Below, one piece after another: positions 55,025 through 63,833 of a stretch of 64,000 nucleotides of DNA. Origin of the DNA: Bin87 sp026710825 (GTDB lineage: Bacteria > Chloroflexota > Dehalococcoidia > Lucifugimonadales > UBA3495); NCBI GenBank assembly GCA_965232815.1, contig OZ247427.1:1-64000 (forward strand), read 5' to 3'. Within the stretch, counting starts at the first letter, position 1. Each line of letters begins with the position of its first letter. The notes beneath the pieces are model-generated. The model did not search any database. It was not told where the DNA came from and saw nothing but the letters and a program-made list of their open reading frames with translations. The translations under genes were made by a program, and so were the position numbers.

Positions 55025-55645
55025 GAGGCTCAGCGGAGAAAGATCGCACGGGCCCTGGAACTGTACCTGGAAGGCGACGTTTCCAAGGAATGCAGTCTGA
55101 TCATCTAAGAAAACGCCGAGGCTGAACTGACCACGATCTATGTCCCGGAACTGGATGAAGCCGCCGAGGCGGTAAAGATCTTGGCCGACCTGAAAGAACT
55201 ATGGGAAGCAGCCGACGCCGGTCAAAGCAATCGCCTTCTGCTGGCGGTGTTCCACAGCAAATAGGTTGATCTGGAAAACCGCGAAGTCGTTGGGTTCCGG
55301 CCCATGAAAGCCTTCCACGCCCTCCTCCAGGCAATGGACTACAGCGAAGACGTCGAAGTATGGCCCTCCCCGTATGGGGAATTGACACGGGATGGTGGAG
55401 ACGCGGGAGGGCTCTCTCCAGCCTTTGCGACAGGCGCGATATTGGTCGATTTCAGACAATCCCCTTCCTCGGCGTCACTGAAAGGTGAGCGCATCAAGCG
55501 CCCGCGGAAATCGGGGAAAGCGAGTCAAAAGCGATTCGCTCATAGCCTGAAGATCAATGAACGTACTTTGAGGCGGTGGGAACGGGGTGAAACGGCACCC
55601 AATAGCAAAAACCAGCATGCGCTGGTTGAACGGTCTATACATTAG
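55025..55645 (+). pseudogene. Serine-recombinase C-terminal remnant with HTH tail
   Basis: One frame reads RRKIARALELYLEGDVSKE, then a TAA at 55106, then ENAEAELTTIYVPELDEAAE to AVFHSK, a TAG at 55262, then VDLENREVVGFRP and MKAFHALLQAMDYSED. This is the coiled-coil and C-terminal part of a large serine recombinase. A HTH of XRE style (SQKRFAHSLKINERTLRRWE) follows in the same frame. There are two internal stops and no start, so it is a pseudogene. Confidence 0.55.
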
Positions 55646-55711
55646 GAGTCGCGATACTGCCAGCCGCCTCCGCAAACCAAAAATCCACAGATCACGCAGT
55701 GCGGTTGTTAG

Positions 55712-55952
55712 AAGCTCTGGTCCAACAACCCGCTGGAGCGATTGAACAACGAGATCCGCCGACGTAGAGCCTGTCCCTGTAGGGAACGTGGTGGGTATCT
55801 TCCCCAACCGGGCTGCGACCCGTCGTCTGGTGGGCGCGGTGCTGGCCGAGCAGCATGACGAGTGGGCCGAAGGCCGCCGTTACCTCACCATCGCCAACGA
55901 CCCAGAACCTCAGGCTCTGCCAGCGGCCCGCATCCTGGAGGCGGCAGCCTGA
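55712..55952 (+). pseudogene. IS256-family transposase C-terminal fragment
   Basis: KLWSNNPLERLNNEIRRR followed, after a 16-base insertion that changes frame, by VVGIFPNRAATRRLVGAVLA and EQHDEWAEGRRYLT is the diagnostic C-terminus of IS256 (mutator) transposases. No DDE residues or terminal repeats remain. Confidence 0.75.
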
Positions 55953-56111
55953 ACAACATCAACAAGGATGACGCTTACCACACCAGTTGACGGGACGTAA
56001 CCTCGCCCTTGCTACAGGAGCGAAAGAGGATTGACAAGCAACGAAGACCGGCAATAAGCTCCAACCACCCTGTTCGGAACCTGCTGGTCGGCCGATATGG
56101 AGAATGCCGGT

Positions 56112-56117
56112 TTATAA
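56112..56117 (+). promoter_or_regulatory. Candidate -10 element for the GMC oxidoreductase
   Basis: TATAAT 92 bases before the start; the local string GTTTATAATC is the same as at the defence operon. No good -35 is visible. Confidence 0.3.
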
Positions 56118-56208
56118 TCGGAAAAATCCCAGAACGTCCTATCCTCAGCGGAATCAGTTAAAACTGGGAAATCCTGGGTTAGAAGACCAAGCGTTTTAAG
56201 GAGGACCC

Positions 56209-57783
56209 ATGAAATATGACGTTGTTATCGTCGGTGGGGGAGCGGCTGGATCGGTGTTGGCCAGCAGATTGGCTGAAAACGCGAATACCTCCGTTCTGTT
56301 GCTGGAAGCCGGGCCGGATTATCCTGATCCGGACCAACTTCCGGACGAGATCAAGTTCGGTCACACGAGTTTCGCAGAATCCCCGGAATCGGAGCATAAC
56401 TGGGCTTTGCGGGGAACGATCACCGACGAGCAAGGCGAGATCCACGTGGCGCAGGGCAAGGTGATCGGAGGAGGGTCGTCCATCAACGGTCAGGCAATGC
56501 AAAGGGGGTTACCTGAGGATTTCGACTCCTGGTCTGCCATGGGCAACGACGAATGGTCTTATGACAAGGTACTGCCTTATTTTAGAAAGTCTGAGCACGA
56601 TCTCGACATTCGGGATGATTTTCATGGAGCCGACGGACCGATGCCAGTAAGGCGTCGTCAATCCGGGCCCTGGGCAGACATCCAGAAGGCCTTCCACGCA
56701 GCCTGTTTGGAAGCAGGGTATGGGACAGTCGAGGATACCAATGGCCCGAACCCTGCGGGCGTTGGCGTGTGGCCCTCAAACAACCTGGACGGCTGGAGGA
56801 TGAGCGCTGCTATCACTCACCTGAATCCCATGCGCCACCGTCTTAACCTTACGGTGAGGGGAGGGGTTTTCGTCAGGAAGGTATTGATCGAAGATCAAAA
56901 AGCCGTCGGTGTGGAAGTGGAAAGCGGAGGCGAGATCTTCAACGTTGAAGCAGACCGGGTTGTGTTGAGCGCTGGGGCTATCAAGTCGCCTCACCTGCTG
57001 ATGCTATCGGGAATCGGCCCCAAAGACCAACTTCAACAATTTGGGATACCTCTCGTTCGTGAGCTTCCCGGAGTGGGGCAGAACCTGTTTAACCACCTGA
57101 GCGCCCAGATTACCTTCAAAGTCAAAGACGGAATGACCCTGACGTCTGATGCCGACGCGGCACGCTTTTGTTTGCACTACACCTCCCACGGATCCAGCGA
57201 AGTCAGTGATATGTTGCTGAGGACCACCCCGATGGTTGACGAACGGCCGGAGCGCGTCCCCGGTTTACGGACCAAGTTCCTCCACGATGATGTTCCTGCG
57301 GACCGGGTGGCGCGAATCTCGTGCACGCTCGGACTGCCTGACGGAGCAGGATACGTCAGGCTTGCGTCTGCCGATCCCTCAGTGCAGCCAGAGTTCAACT
57401 ACCGCTATCTCCAGCATCCAAACGACATCCGTCGGGTGAGGGAAGGCGTGCGGATGGCGATCGGATTCCTTGAATCCGATGCGTATAAAGACGTGGCCGA
57501 TTACCGGCTCTACCCAACGGATGACATTCTAGCCGATGACGACGCTTTGGACGTCTATATACGCCAAACCGTGGGAACAGCCAGGCATGTGTCCGGCACA
57601 TGCAAGATGGGTCCGGATTCAGACCCAATGGCGGTTGTGGATCAATACTGCAGCGTCAAGGGTGTCAAGGGGTTGTCGGTGGTCGATGCGTCGGTAATGC
57701 CGCGGGTTACAAGGTCAGGTGGTAGCCATGCAACGGTTGTCATGATAGGGGAACGCGCCGTCGAATGGATTGCGTCGGCTTAA
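56209..57783 (+). CDS. GMC-family oxidoreductase (choline/alcohol dehydrogenase-like)
   Basis: 524 residues from ATG 56209, with AGGAGG upstream. N-terminal FAD motif VVIVGGGAAGSVLASRLAE, the GMC signature GKVIGGGSSINGQAMQRG near residue 85, and the C-terminal FSVVDASVMPR-like region (GLSVVDASVMPRVTRSGGSH). The catalytic His is in ARHVSGTCKMG; the second catalytic residue is the His of GGSHATVV, where other members have Asn or His. It oxidises an alcohol using FAD. Intact, and isolated from neighbouring operons by the graveyard and a gap. Confidence 0.88.
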   Translation: MKYDVVIVGGGAAGSVLASRLAENANTSVLLLEAGPDYPDPDQLPDEIKFGHTSFAESPESEHNWALRGTITDEQGEIHVAQGKVIGGGSSINGQAMQRGLPEDFDSWSAMGNDEWSYDKVLPYFRKSEHDLDIRDDFHGADGPMPVRRRQSGPWADIQKAFHAACLEAGYGTVEDTNGPNPAGVGVWPSNNLDGWRMSAAITHLNPMRHRLNLTVRGGVFVRKVLIEDQKAVGVEVESGGEIFNVEADRVVLSAGAIKSPHLLMLSGIGPKDQLQQFGIPLVRELPGVGQNLFNHLSAQITFKVKDGMTLTSDADAARFCLHYTSHGSSEVSDMLLRTTPMVDERPERVPGLRTKFLHDDVPADRVARISCTLGLPDGAGYVRLASADPSVQPEFNYRYLQHPNDIRRVREGVRMAIGFLESDAYKDVADYRLYPTDDILADDDALDVYIRQTVGTARHVSGTCKMGPDSDPMAVVDQYCSVKGVKGLSVVDASVMPRVTRSGGSHATVVMIGERAVEWIASA

Positions 57784-57907
57784 CCCCTCCTTACCGCTGT
57801 CTGAAATCTATGGTCTAAGACGGAGGGTTCGTAACGACTGCTTCATCATGCTGAGCGTGCCCCCCGCTTCTCGGCTGGACTTTGCGCAATTCAAACGGCG
57901 TAATGGT

Positions 57908-57967
57908 ATGTCCACCAAGAATGTGGACGACCTGATCAAGTCCCTGGGTAGCTATGGAATTCGATAG
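57908..57967 (+). pseudogene. Possible IS256 N-terminal fragment
   Basis: MSTKNVDDLIKSLGSYGI resembles the VSTRxVDDLVxALGxxGIS segment of IS256 transposases, cut off by a stop. With the fragment at 55712 it may mark two IS256 insertions around the GMC gene. Confidence 0.35.
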
Positions 57968-57999
57968 TGGCGGTGATGGGTTGTTTGTCATACCATCCC

Positions 58000-59202
58000 C
58001 TAAACCGCCCCCGTTGCGCGGAGCGCCGCCACGTCCGCGCCGCTATATCCCAGTAGCCAGGTCAGGACGGCTTCGGTATCCTGGCCCAGGGTTGGCGGCG
58101 GCGCGAAGTTATCGGGGCTGCCGGTCTTGATGGGGTTGCCGGCAGTGCGGTAGGCGCCGGCGACGGGATGGTCTATCTCCACCACCATGTCGCGTAGCTG
58201 CACCTGCGGGTCCGCCAGTGCCTCGCCAATGTCGTTGACCGGGCCGCCGGGCACATCGTATTTCAGCAGCAATTGCTCCCACTCGGGGCGCGGCTTTGTC
58301 ATAAAGCCTGCGGTCAACGCTTGTTCGAGCGCATCGCGGTTCTCGATGCGGGAGGGAGCGGTGGTGAAGCGTGGGTCTTCATCCATGCCCCGCAGCGCTT
58401 CGATTTCGCCGGCCATCATGCGCAGGGTCTTCATGGCGAATTCCTGGCTGGCGCAGTGAACCTGCAGGTATTTGCCGTCTGAGCATTGGAAGGCGCCCAC
58501 GGGCAGGTTGGACGGATGGCTGGAGCCAATGGGCTGAGGCACCTCACCGGATACGAGGTAGAACTGCCCCAGGTGGGCTTGCAGGGCGATCTGAACGTCC
58601 AGCAGGGAGATGTCCAGGAAGCGCCCCTCGCCGGTGCACCGCCGCCCGTACAACGCGGAGGCGATGCTCAGGGCCGCCACGTAGCCTCCTACCATGTCGC
58701 CCACCGGAAAGCCCATGAACACTGGCGGCTGGCCGGGGTTGCCGGTGACGCTCATCCCGCCGCCCATGGCCTGCACGATGCCGTCGAACCCGGGCCGTTC
58801 GCGGTACGGCCCCTCTTGCCCGAAGGCCGACAGCGAACAGGCGATGATGGACGGGTTGACTGCCTTCAACGATTCGTAGTCCATTCCCAACCGCTCCAGC
58901 ACCGAAGGCCGGAACGCGTCGAGCACCACGTCGGACACGGCTACGAGCCGGCGGCAGACTTCCCTGCCCTCCGGCGTTCGCAGGTCTATGGTTACGCTCT
59001 TCTTGTTGCGGTTGAAGTTCAGGTAATAGGCGCTCTCGCCGCCGAGGAAGTGGGGGCCGATGCGCCGCGACATATCCCCCACGCCGGGCTGCTCGATCTT
59101 GATTATCTCCGCGCCCATGTCTCCCAGCGTCCGCGCCGCCATCGGCCCGGCGATAGCCTGCGACATTTCGAGGATGCGGACACCCTGCATCGGAGGAGTC
59201 AT
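58000..59202 (-). CDS. CaiB/BaiF-type (family III) CoA-transferase
   Basis: 400 residues. N-terminal GVRILEMSQAIAGPMAARTLGDMGAEIIKIE is the canonical opening, with the VTIDLRTPEGRE and GFDGIVQAMGG motifs after it. The catalytic Asp is in GFPVGDMVGG. It moves CoA between carboxylates, typically from succinyl-CoA to an aromatic or terpenoid acid. It is followed on the same strand by MmgE/PrpD and acyl-CoA dehydrogenase genes (transcribed toward it), so all three form a degradation operon read right to left. Confidence 0.9.
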   Translation of the reverse strand: MTPPMQGVRILEMSQAIAGPMAARTLGDMGAEIIKIEQPGVGDMSRRIGPHFLGGESAYYLNFNRNKKSVTIDLRTPEGREVCRRLVAVSDVVLDAFRPSVLERLGMDYESLKAVNPSIIACSLSAFGQEGPYRERPGFDGIVQAMGGGMSVTGNPGQPPVFMGFPVGDMVGGYVAALSIASALYGRRCTGEGRFLDISLLDVQIALQAHLGQFYLVSGEVPQPIGSSHPSNLPVGAFQCSDGKYLQVHCASQEFAMKTLRMMAGEIEALRGMDEDPRFTTAPSRIENRDALEQALTAGFMTKPRPEWEQLLLKYDVPGGPVNDIGEALADPQVQLRDMVVEIDHPVAGAYRTAGNPIKTGSPDNFAPPPTLGQDTEAVLTWLLGYSGADVAALRATGAV

Positions 59203-59250
59203 AGTCGCTTGCCCATCTTCACTGTCCGGTGGCCCATAGCGTGGAGTGAC

Positions 59251-60648
59251 CTATTCCGTGGACAGCAGGGCTGCCAGTTCTCGCACGTCCTCCATTTCGT
59301 CCAGCGATTCTATGGCGGCGATGATTTGTTGCTGGCGTTCCGGGCTGATGACCGTTGCGGTAAGGACGGCGAACTTCTCTTTCAATTCGGCCCACGACAG
59401 GGCATTCTCCGGATCGCCCTTGGGATATCGGATGTCACTGCGCAGGCGACGTCCGTCGGCGGTCGCGACCTCAGCCCAGGCGCGAAACTCGCGAGGGAAG
59501 TGGGCGTCCAACTCCGGGTCGGTAACACACTTCACTCGCGGCAGGATGCGGCTTATCTCCGGGCGGTCAGGCACCCCGTCTGCGTATTCCTCCAGCGACG
59601 CGCGGCCATAGGCCAGGGCCACCGCCGCGCCGAAGGGCATGGAGAACTGCATATCCACGACTGTCTTGGGGCTGGCCTTGTCCTCTTCTGGAGACGCTAT
59701 TACCTTGAAGCCGCCGCTGAGTACTCCGACGGTCACTTCTTCGACGTCATCAGCCCCCAGACCATGGGTGTTGCGGATGTCTATCAGGCAGTCTATGGGT
59801 CCCTGCTTGTAGCGGCAGCAAGCATGGGGCTTGATTCCCGTGCGGGTAATCAGGTATTCGTCCCCCAGGTCTTGCAGCACCAGCGACACGTCGGGGTTGC
59901 CGGAATACGCTTGCAGGAAGCCATCGCGCCCCTCGAGGATGGTGGTGGGGCCGGTGTAGCCCGAGCGGGCCAGCAGGGCTGCCCAGGAACCGCTGTGCGA
60001 CGCCCAGCCGGGATGGAGTCGCTTGGTCCACGCTCCCTGCGCCAGGTATTCCATGCTGCCGGCGGTCTGGCTGCCCGCGATGCCCAGCGCGTGGATGAAG
60101 TCGTCGCCCTGCAACCCCAGCAGCCGCCCGGCCACCACCGCAGCGCCGAAAGCCCCGCACGTGCCGGTGGGATGGAAGCCGCGCCCATAATGCTCGGCAG
60201 GCTGCAAAGCGCGGCCCAACCGCACGATGACGTCGTACCCCGCAACCACTGCGGTGATGAAGTCCTTGCCCGACACATGGGCCAGGTCGGCCATCGAAAG
60301 GGCGGTCGGAAAGGCCACCACGCCCGGATGCAGCGACGCCTCGTTGTTCATATCGTCCATCTCTATGCTGTGAAAGGCGGTCCCGTTGGCCATCGAAGCA
60401 TATTCCGGCAGCACCCGATAGGGCGTACCGACGACCACCGACGGCCCGGGTCGGTCCAGCCGCCGCAGCGCATCAACGACGGCGCGCGCAGAGCCGGTGG
60501 TGGAGCCGTTGAGCGCAACTGCGGCGAAATCCAGGCACAGGTACTTGGCCCAGTCGATCACCTCCGGCGACAGGTCCTCGTACTCGAGCGCCTGCGCGAA
60601 GTTGCCCAGGGCCCGGGTCATGCCGGTTTCGTAGTTGTTCTGGACCAT
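59251..60648 (-). CDS. MmgE/PrpD-family protein
   Basis: 465 residues from ATG 60648, with GGAGG upstream. The sequence VVVGTPYRVLPEYASMANGT and HSIEMDDMNNEASLHPGVVA belongs to the MmgE/PrpD family of 2-methylcitrate dehydratases and related isomerases/decarboxylases such as cis-aconitate decarboxylase. The helical N-terminal domain (DLSPEVIDWAKYLCLDF) and the C-terminal alpha/beta domain are both present. Substrate unknown. It is transcribed with the CoA-transferase and acyl-CoA dehydrogenase. Confidence 0.85.
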   Translation of the reverse strand: MVQNNYETGMTRALGNFAQALEYEDLSPEVIDWAKYLCLDFAAVALNGSTTGSARAVVDALRRLDRPGPSVVVGTPYRVLPEYASMANGTAFHSIEMDDMNNEASLHPGVVAFPTALSMADLAHVSGKDFITAVVAGYDVIVRLGRALQPAEHYGRGFHPTGTCGAFGAAVVAGRLLGLQGDDFIHALGIAGSQTAGSMEYLAQGAWTKRLHPGWASHSGSWAALLARSGYTGPTTILEGRDGFLQAYSGNPDVSLVLQDLGDEYLITRTGIKPHACCRYKQGPIDCLIDIRNTHGLGADDVEEVTVGVLSGGFKVIASPEEDKASPKTVVDMQFSMPFGAAVALAYGRASLEEYADGVPDRPEISRILPRVKCVTDPELDAHFPREFRAWAEVATADGRRLRSDIRYPKGDPENALSWAELKEKFAVLTATVISPERQQQIIAAIESLDEMEDVRELAALLSTE

Positions 60649-60752
60649 GGCTGGGGACCTCCATAAAGTATTGCAACGACGGTTCTCAAAATACTGTTCG
60701 TCGTGCCCGACCAGTTGGAAATAAGGCAATACACTCGCCCAATCCAGCCCGC

Positions 60753-61931
60753 CTACAACCCCGACTCGTACAGGAAGTCGCCAGTGGGGTAGTTGTTGAG
60801 CAGATGGCGGGCGATGACCAGGCGCTGAATCTCGTTGGTCCCCTCGCCGATCATCATCAGCGGGGCGTCGCGGAAGTGGCGCTCCACCGTCAGGTCCTGG
60901 GTGTAGCCGTAGCCGCCGTGGATGCGCATGGCGTCGGTGGCAACCTGTAAACACATCTCGCTGGCGAACAGCTTCGCCATTCCCGCCTCCATGTCGGCGC
61001 GCTCGCCCCGGTCCTTCTTCTCGGCGGCGTGGAGCACCAGCAGGTGGGCCGCCTGTATCTGGGTCGCCATGTTGGCCAGCATTATCTGCACACTCTGGTG
61101 CTCTCCGATGGGCTTGCCGAAGGTTTCCCGCTGCTTGGCGTATCGCGTGGATTCTTCCAGCGCGGCCCGCGCCACACCCAGGCAGCGGGCGGCAACATTG
61201 ATGCGGCCCAGCTCCAGCCCGCTCATTATCTGGTAGAACCCCTTACCCTCCTCGCCGCTGACCAGATTCCCGCCTGATACGTGGTAGTCCTCGAAGGACA
61301 GCTCGCAGGTATCCACGCCCTTGTAGCCCAGCTTCGGTATGTCCCGCACCACATTGAAGCCTGGCCCCTTCTCGGCGATGAATATGCTGATGCCGCGCCG
61401 GGGCGGGTCGGTGTTCGGGTCGGTCTTGGTGACCAGGGCGAAGGTGTTGCCGTGGCGCCCGTTGGTGATTAGGCTCTTGGTCCCGTTCACCACGTATTCG
61501 TCGCCTTCGCGGACGGCGCGCGTCTCGATGGCTTGGACGTCGCTGCCCGCGTTGGGCTCGGTGATGCAGATGCCGCCTCGCTTCTCGCCGGTAGCCATCA
61601 GGGGCAGGAATCGCTCCTTCTGCTCCGGTGTTCCGTGGGTCGTGACCATGTAGGCCATGATGAGGTGGGAGTTCAGTATCCCGCTCAGGCTCATCCATCC
61701 CCGGCAGATTTCCTCGATGACCAGGGCGTAGGACGTGACATCCAGCTCAAGCCCGCCGTACTCTTCGGGGATCACCGCGCCGAACAGGCCCAGCTCCTTC
61801 ATCCGCTCCACCAGCTCGAAGGGGTACTCGTCGGCATGTTCCATTTCCTGGGCGACGGGTTGGACTTCCCTGCGGACAAACTCTCTGATCGTGGCGACCA
61901 TGCCGCGCTGCGCTTCAGTCAAATGAGGCAA
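60753..61931 (-). CDS. Acyl-CoA dehydrogenase
   Basis: About 392 residues. A TTG at 61931 with AGGAG five to six bases upstream is the likely start; a GTG at 61976 is possible. Signatures: CITEPNAGSDVQ (acyl-CoA dehydrogenase signature 1), RHFRDAPLMMIGEGTNEIQR (signature 2) and IHGGYGYTQDL before it. The catalytic Glu is probably the Glu of GEGTNE. FAD enzyme of beta-oxidation or aromatic acid degradation. The first gene of the three-gene minus-strand operon. Confidence 0.9.
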   Translation of the reverse strand: MPHLTEAQRGMVATIREFVRREVQPVAQEMEHADEYPFELVERMKELGLFGAVIPEEYGGLELDVTSYALVIEEICRGWMSLSGILNSHLIMAYMVTTHGTPEQKERFLPLMATGEKRGGICITEPNAGSDVQAIETRAVREGDEYVVNGTKSLITNGRHGNTFALVTKTDPNTDPPRRGISIFIAEKGPGFNVVRDIPKLGYKGVDTCELSFEDYHVSGGNLVSGEEGKGFYQIMSGLELGRINVAARCLGVARAALEESTRYAKQRETFGKPIGEHQSVQIMLANMATQIQAAHLLVLHAAEKKDRGERADMEAGMAKLFASEMCLQVATDAMRIHGGYGYTQDLTVERHFRDAPLMMIGEGTNEIQRLVIARHLLNNYPTGDFLYESGL

Positions 61932-62113
61932 AACCGCTCCTGAAACCGGGCTGATTTCGTGGCGGCATTCTATCACGCGCCTGGCGCCAGGGCCTTGTAT
62001 CTTGACGATGAGAGGGGATGGTTGCAGAGCCGTGGTGGAGACCGCTGCGGCAGACCCAGTTCGCTCGCCCCGCGGAACGTCCGCCTCTGGCGGAAGCCTG
62101 TCTCATATCGTCC

Positions 62114-62179
62114 TGTCGACCCAGTCCGCTCATGCTGTCGACCCAGTCCGCTCATGCTGTCAACCCAGTCCGCTCATGG
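62114..62179. repeat. Three tandem 22-bp repeats
   Basis: TGTCGACCCAGTCCGCTCAT with two further bases, at 62114, 62136 and 62158. The third copy has one change (A for G). Confidence 0.9.
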
Positions 62180-62253
62180 TGAGCCTGTCGAACCACGAGC
62201 GGACGGTGGCCCATGAATCGTTCTCGCGTCCCTCGTTGTCCGCGGTTCGGGAT

Positions 62254-62294
62254 GATCGACAGGTGCCGGCGATCGCAGCCGGCACCTGTCGATC
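62254..62294. repeat. 17-bp perfect inverted repeat (hairpin)
   Basis: GATCGACAGGTGCCGGC at 62254-62270, loop of seven bases, exact complement at 62278-62294. It has no T-tract, so it is a REP-like palindrome rather than a simple terminator. Confidence 0.9.
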
Positions 62295-62842
62295 GTTACG
62301 GCCACCCTCCACCGTCGTCCCGGCCACCCCCACCGTCATTCCGGCCTTGAGCCGGAATCCAGAGTCGCCACGAAAATGGCGTTCCTTCGCAACCGCGAAT
62401 CATGATTCGTCCCTACCCACACCCAAACCAACTGACAGCCCCGCTCCACTGACAATTCCCCCTTGTCCCTGACATCCGCATATCCGTACCATTTAACTAT
62501 CCAACTACCAAGCCGCCCAAACTCCATCCCGCTGCCCAACTCAAATGCGGCACCCAATCCTGAAAATCCTCTAACCAAGGTAATCCTGATTCTGGCAACC
62601 ACGAACCATCCCAACCCCGCCCCGCCAAATCCTCTCACCAACCCGCCAATACCATCAATATCGCCCCCAAAACCGCCCGATCCGCCCTCGTTTATCCTCA
62701 CGTCCCACCTCCTGGCCCTACTCAAATGAGCGGAAATGACCGGAAATGAATGGGATATTCAAAAAATCGCCGCCATCCTGGTCCAATCCCCAATCCTGTC
62801 CATCCTGCCCATCCATGCACCCCCCCGTCTGAGGTATTACCC

Positions 62843-63175
62843 TTGACCATCTCCCAGATCCGCTGCCGCGTCGCCGCCCTCAAGCATAGGTTCGCCCCCG
62901 AACTCGCCATCATCAAACTCCGCCGCATCGCCGAGGCCGTCGCCGACGACTGGACTCCCGACCAACCCCCCGAGCCCTCGGACGTCATCGGGCGCATCGC
63001 CAAGGCCGGCTTCCGCCTGCCCACATTCGCCAGCCTCGCCCGCTATCTCAACGACAATGGACGCCAGGGGGATGTCCCCGATCCCAGCGCCATCGTCCTC
63101 AACCTCCTCCCCTGGGCCAGGAAAGACCGTTACTGCGAACTCCTTCGCTGGGACCTCCCCGCCCCGGCACTCTAG
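62843..63175 (+). CDS. Conserved hypothetical protein
   Basis: 110 residues from a TTG at 62843. The sequence SQIRCRVAALKHRFAPELAI, then IIKLRRIAEAVADDW, DVIGRIAKAGFRLPTF and IVLNLLPWARKDRYCELLRW, is a helical protein of a family I associate with Chloroflexota genomes, where it often lies next to repeat-rich intergenic DNA. No function known. Confidence 0.5.
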   Translation: MTISQIRCRVAALKHRFAPELAIIKLRRIAEAVADDWTPDQPPEPSDVIGRIAKAGFRLPTFASLARYLNDNGRQGDVPDPSAIVLNLLPWARKDRYCELLRWDLPAPAL

Positions 63176-63370
63176 CCATGCCCTCAACCTCTCGTTCCGA
63201 TAATCCAAAGGCCCGGGACGTGCGCAGCCAAGTTTGACACTCCAAGGGGGGCGCACTACACTCGCCGGCAACCGCGCTGCCCGACAATCATCGGCGGGTT
63301 TTCTACTACGAAATGATGGTAGACGCGTCCGCTTTCGCCTCCCAAATGCTCGATATAGCGAGGTATCCCA

Positions 63371-63829
63371 ATGCCGGACCAGCCAGAATACCTAGACCTG
63401 CTCAACGACATTCGTCTGCAGGAGCACCGTGCCGGAGTCTACCTCAAGGCGTGGTCCGATAAGACCGATCATCCGGGGCTGAAGGCCTGCCTTGCTCTGG
63501 TAGCCGAGCGCGAGACCAGCCACGGGGACATCTTCGACCGGCGCATTCGTGAGTTGGGCGGCGTCCCCGAGGACAAGGATGACGCCTTGTTTGACGAGCG
63601 GCTGAGTGTGGCCGGCTCGGACATGACCGACAAGGAAAAGATCGTCTGGATGCGCGAAGCCCAAAGTCGTGTAACCCTGCCCAACGTGCGCCAGCGCTAT
63701 GAGGCCGCCTCAGTTGATGAGTCAGTCGACCAGCTGACACGTTCTCTGATCAAGTGGTTCACCGAGGTGGAGGACGACTCCGGTGCCTCCATGCGGGCAG
63801 TGTACGCCGAGATCGAGCGGGAGGACTGA
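63371..63829 (+). CDS. Ferritin-like/rubrerythrin-like protein
   Basis: 152 residues. A four-helix pattern with helix 1 DIRLQEHRAGVYLKAW and helix 2 ALVAERETSHGDIF carrying a Glu...Glu-x-x-His arrangement, and later helices (MREAQSRVTLPN, ITRS-like). The carboxylate/His positions are partly conserved, so metal binding is possible. It is four bases before a flavin-dependent oxidoreductase start and is probably co-transcribed with it. Confidence 0.55.
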   Translation: MPDQPEYLDLLNDIRLQEHRAGVYLKAWSDKTDHPGLKACLALVAERETSHGDIFDRRIRELGGVPEDKDDALFDERLSVAGSDMTDKEKIVWMREAQSRVTLPNVRQRYEAASVDESVDQLTRSLIKWFTEVEDDSGASMRAVYAEIERED

Positions 63830-63833
63830 CCGG

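Larger units (their letters stand above)
54895..56208. other. Mobile-element graveyard
   Basis: About 1.3 kb. It contains a serine-recombinase C-terminal remnant (55025-55400), a HTH fragment (55475-55645) and an IS256 transposase fragment (55712-55952). The rest is non-coding. It separates the oxygenase from the GMC oxidoreductase. Confidence 0.6.
61932..62842. other. Repeat-rich intergenic region
   Basis: About 910 bases of non-coding DNA with a 22-bp tandem repeat (62114-62179), a 17-bp-stem hairpin (62254-62294), a second hairpin TTCCGGC...GCCGGAA (62338-62356) and a low-complexity run of CCATCC-like heptads (62,780-62,820). Open frames are Pro/Asn/Ser-rich and look spurious. Confidence 0.6.

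Noticed and set aside
58486..60666. Plus-strand frame of 726 codons across the CoA-transferase and PrpD genes
   Set aside because: Both minus-strand genes have unmistakable family motifs; the plus frame is Gly/Arg/His-rich antisense noise.
62463..62729. Frame of 88 codons in the repeat-rich gap
   Set aside because: Almost only Pro, Asn, Ser, Leu and Thr from low-complexity DNA; no ribosome-binding site.
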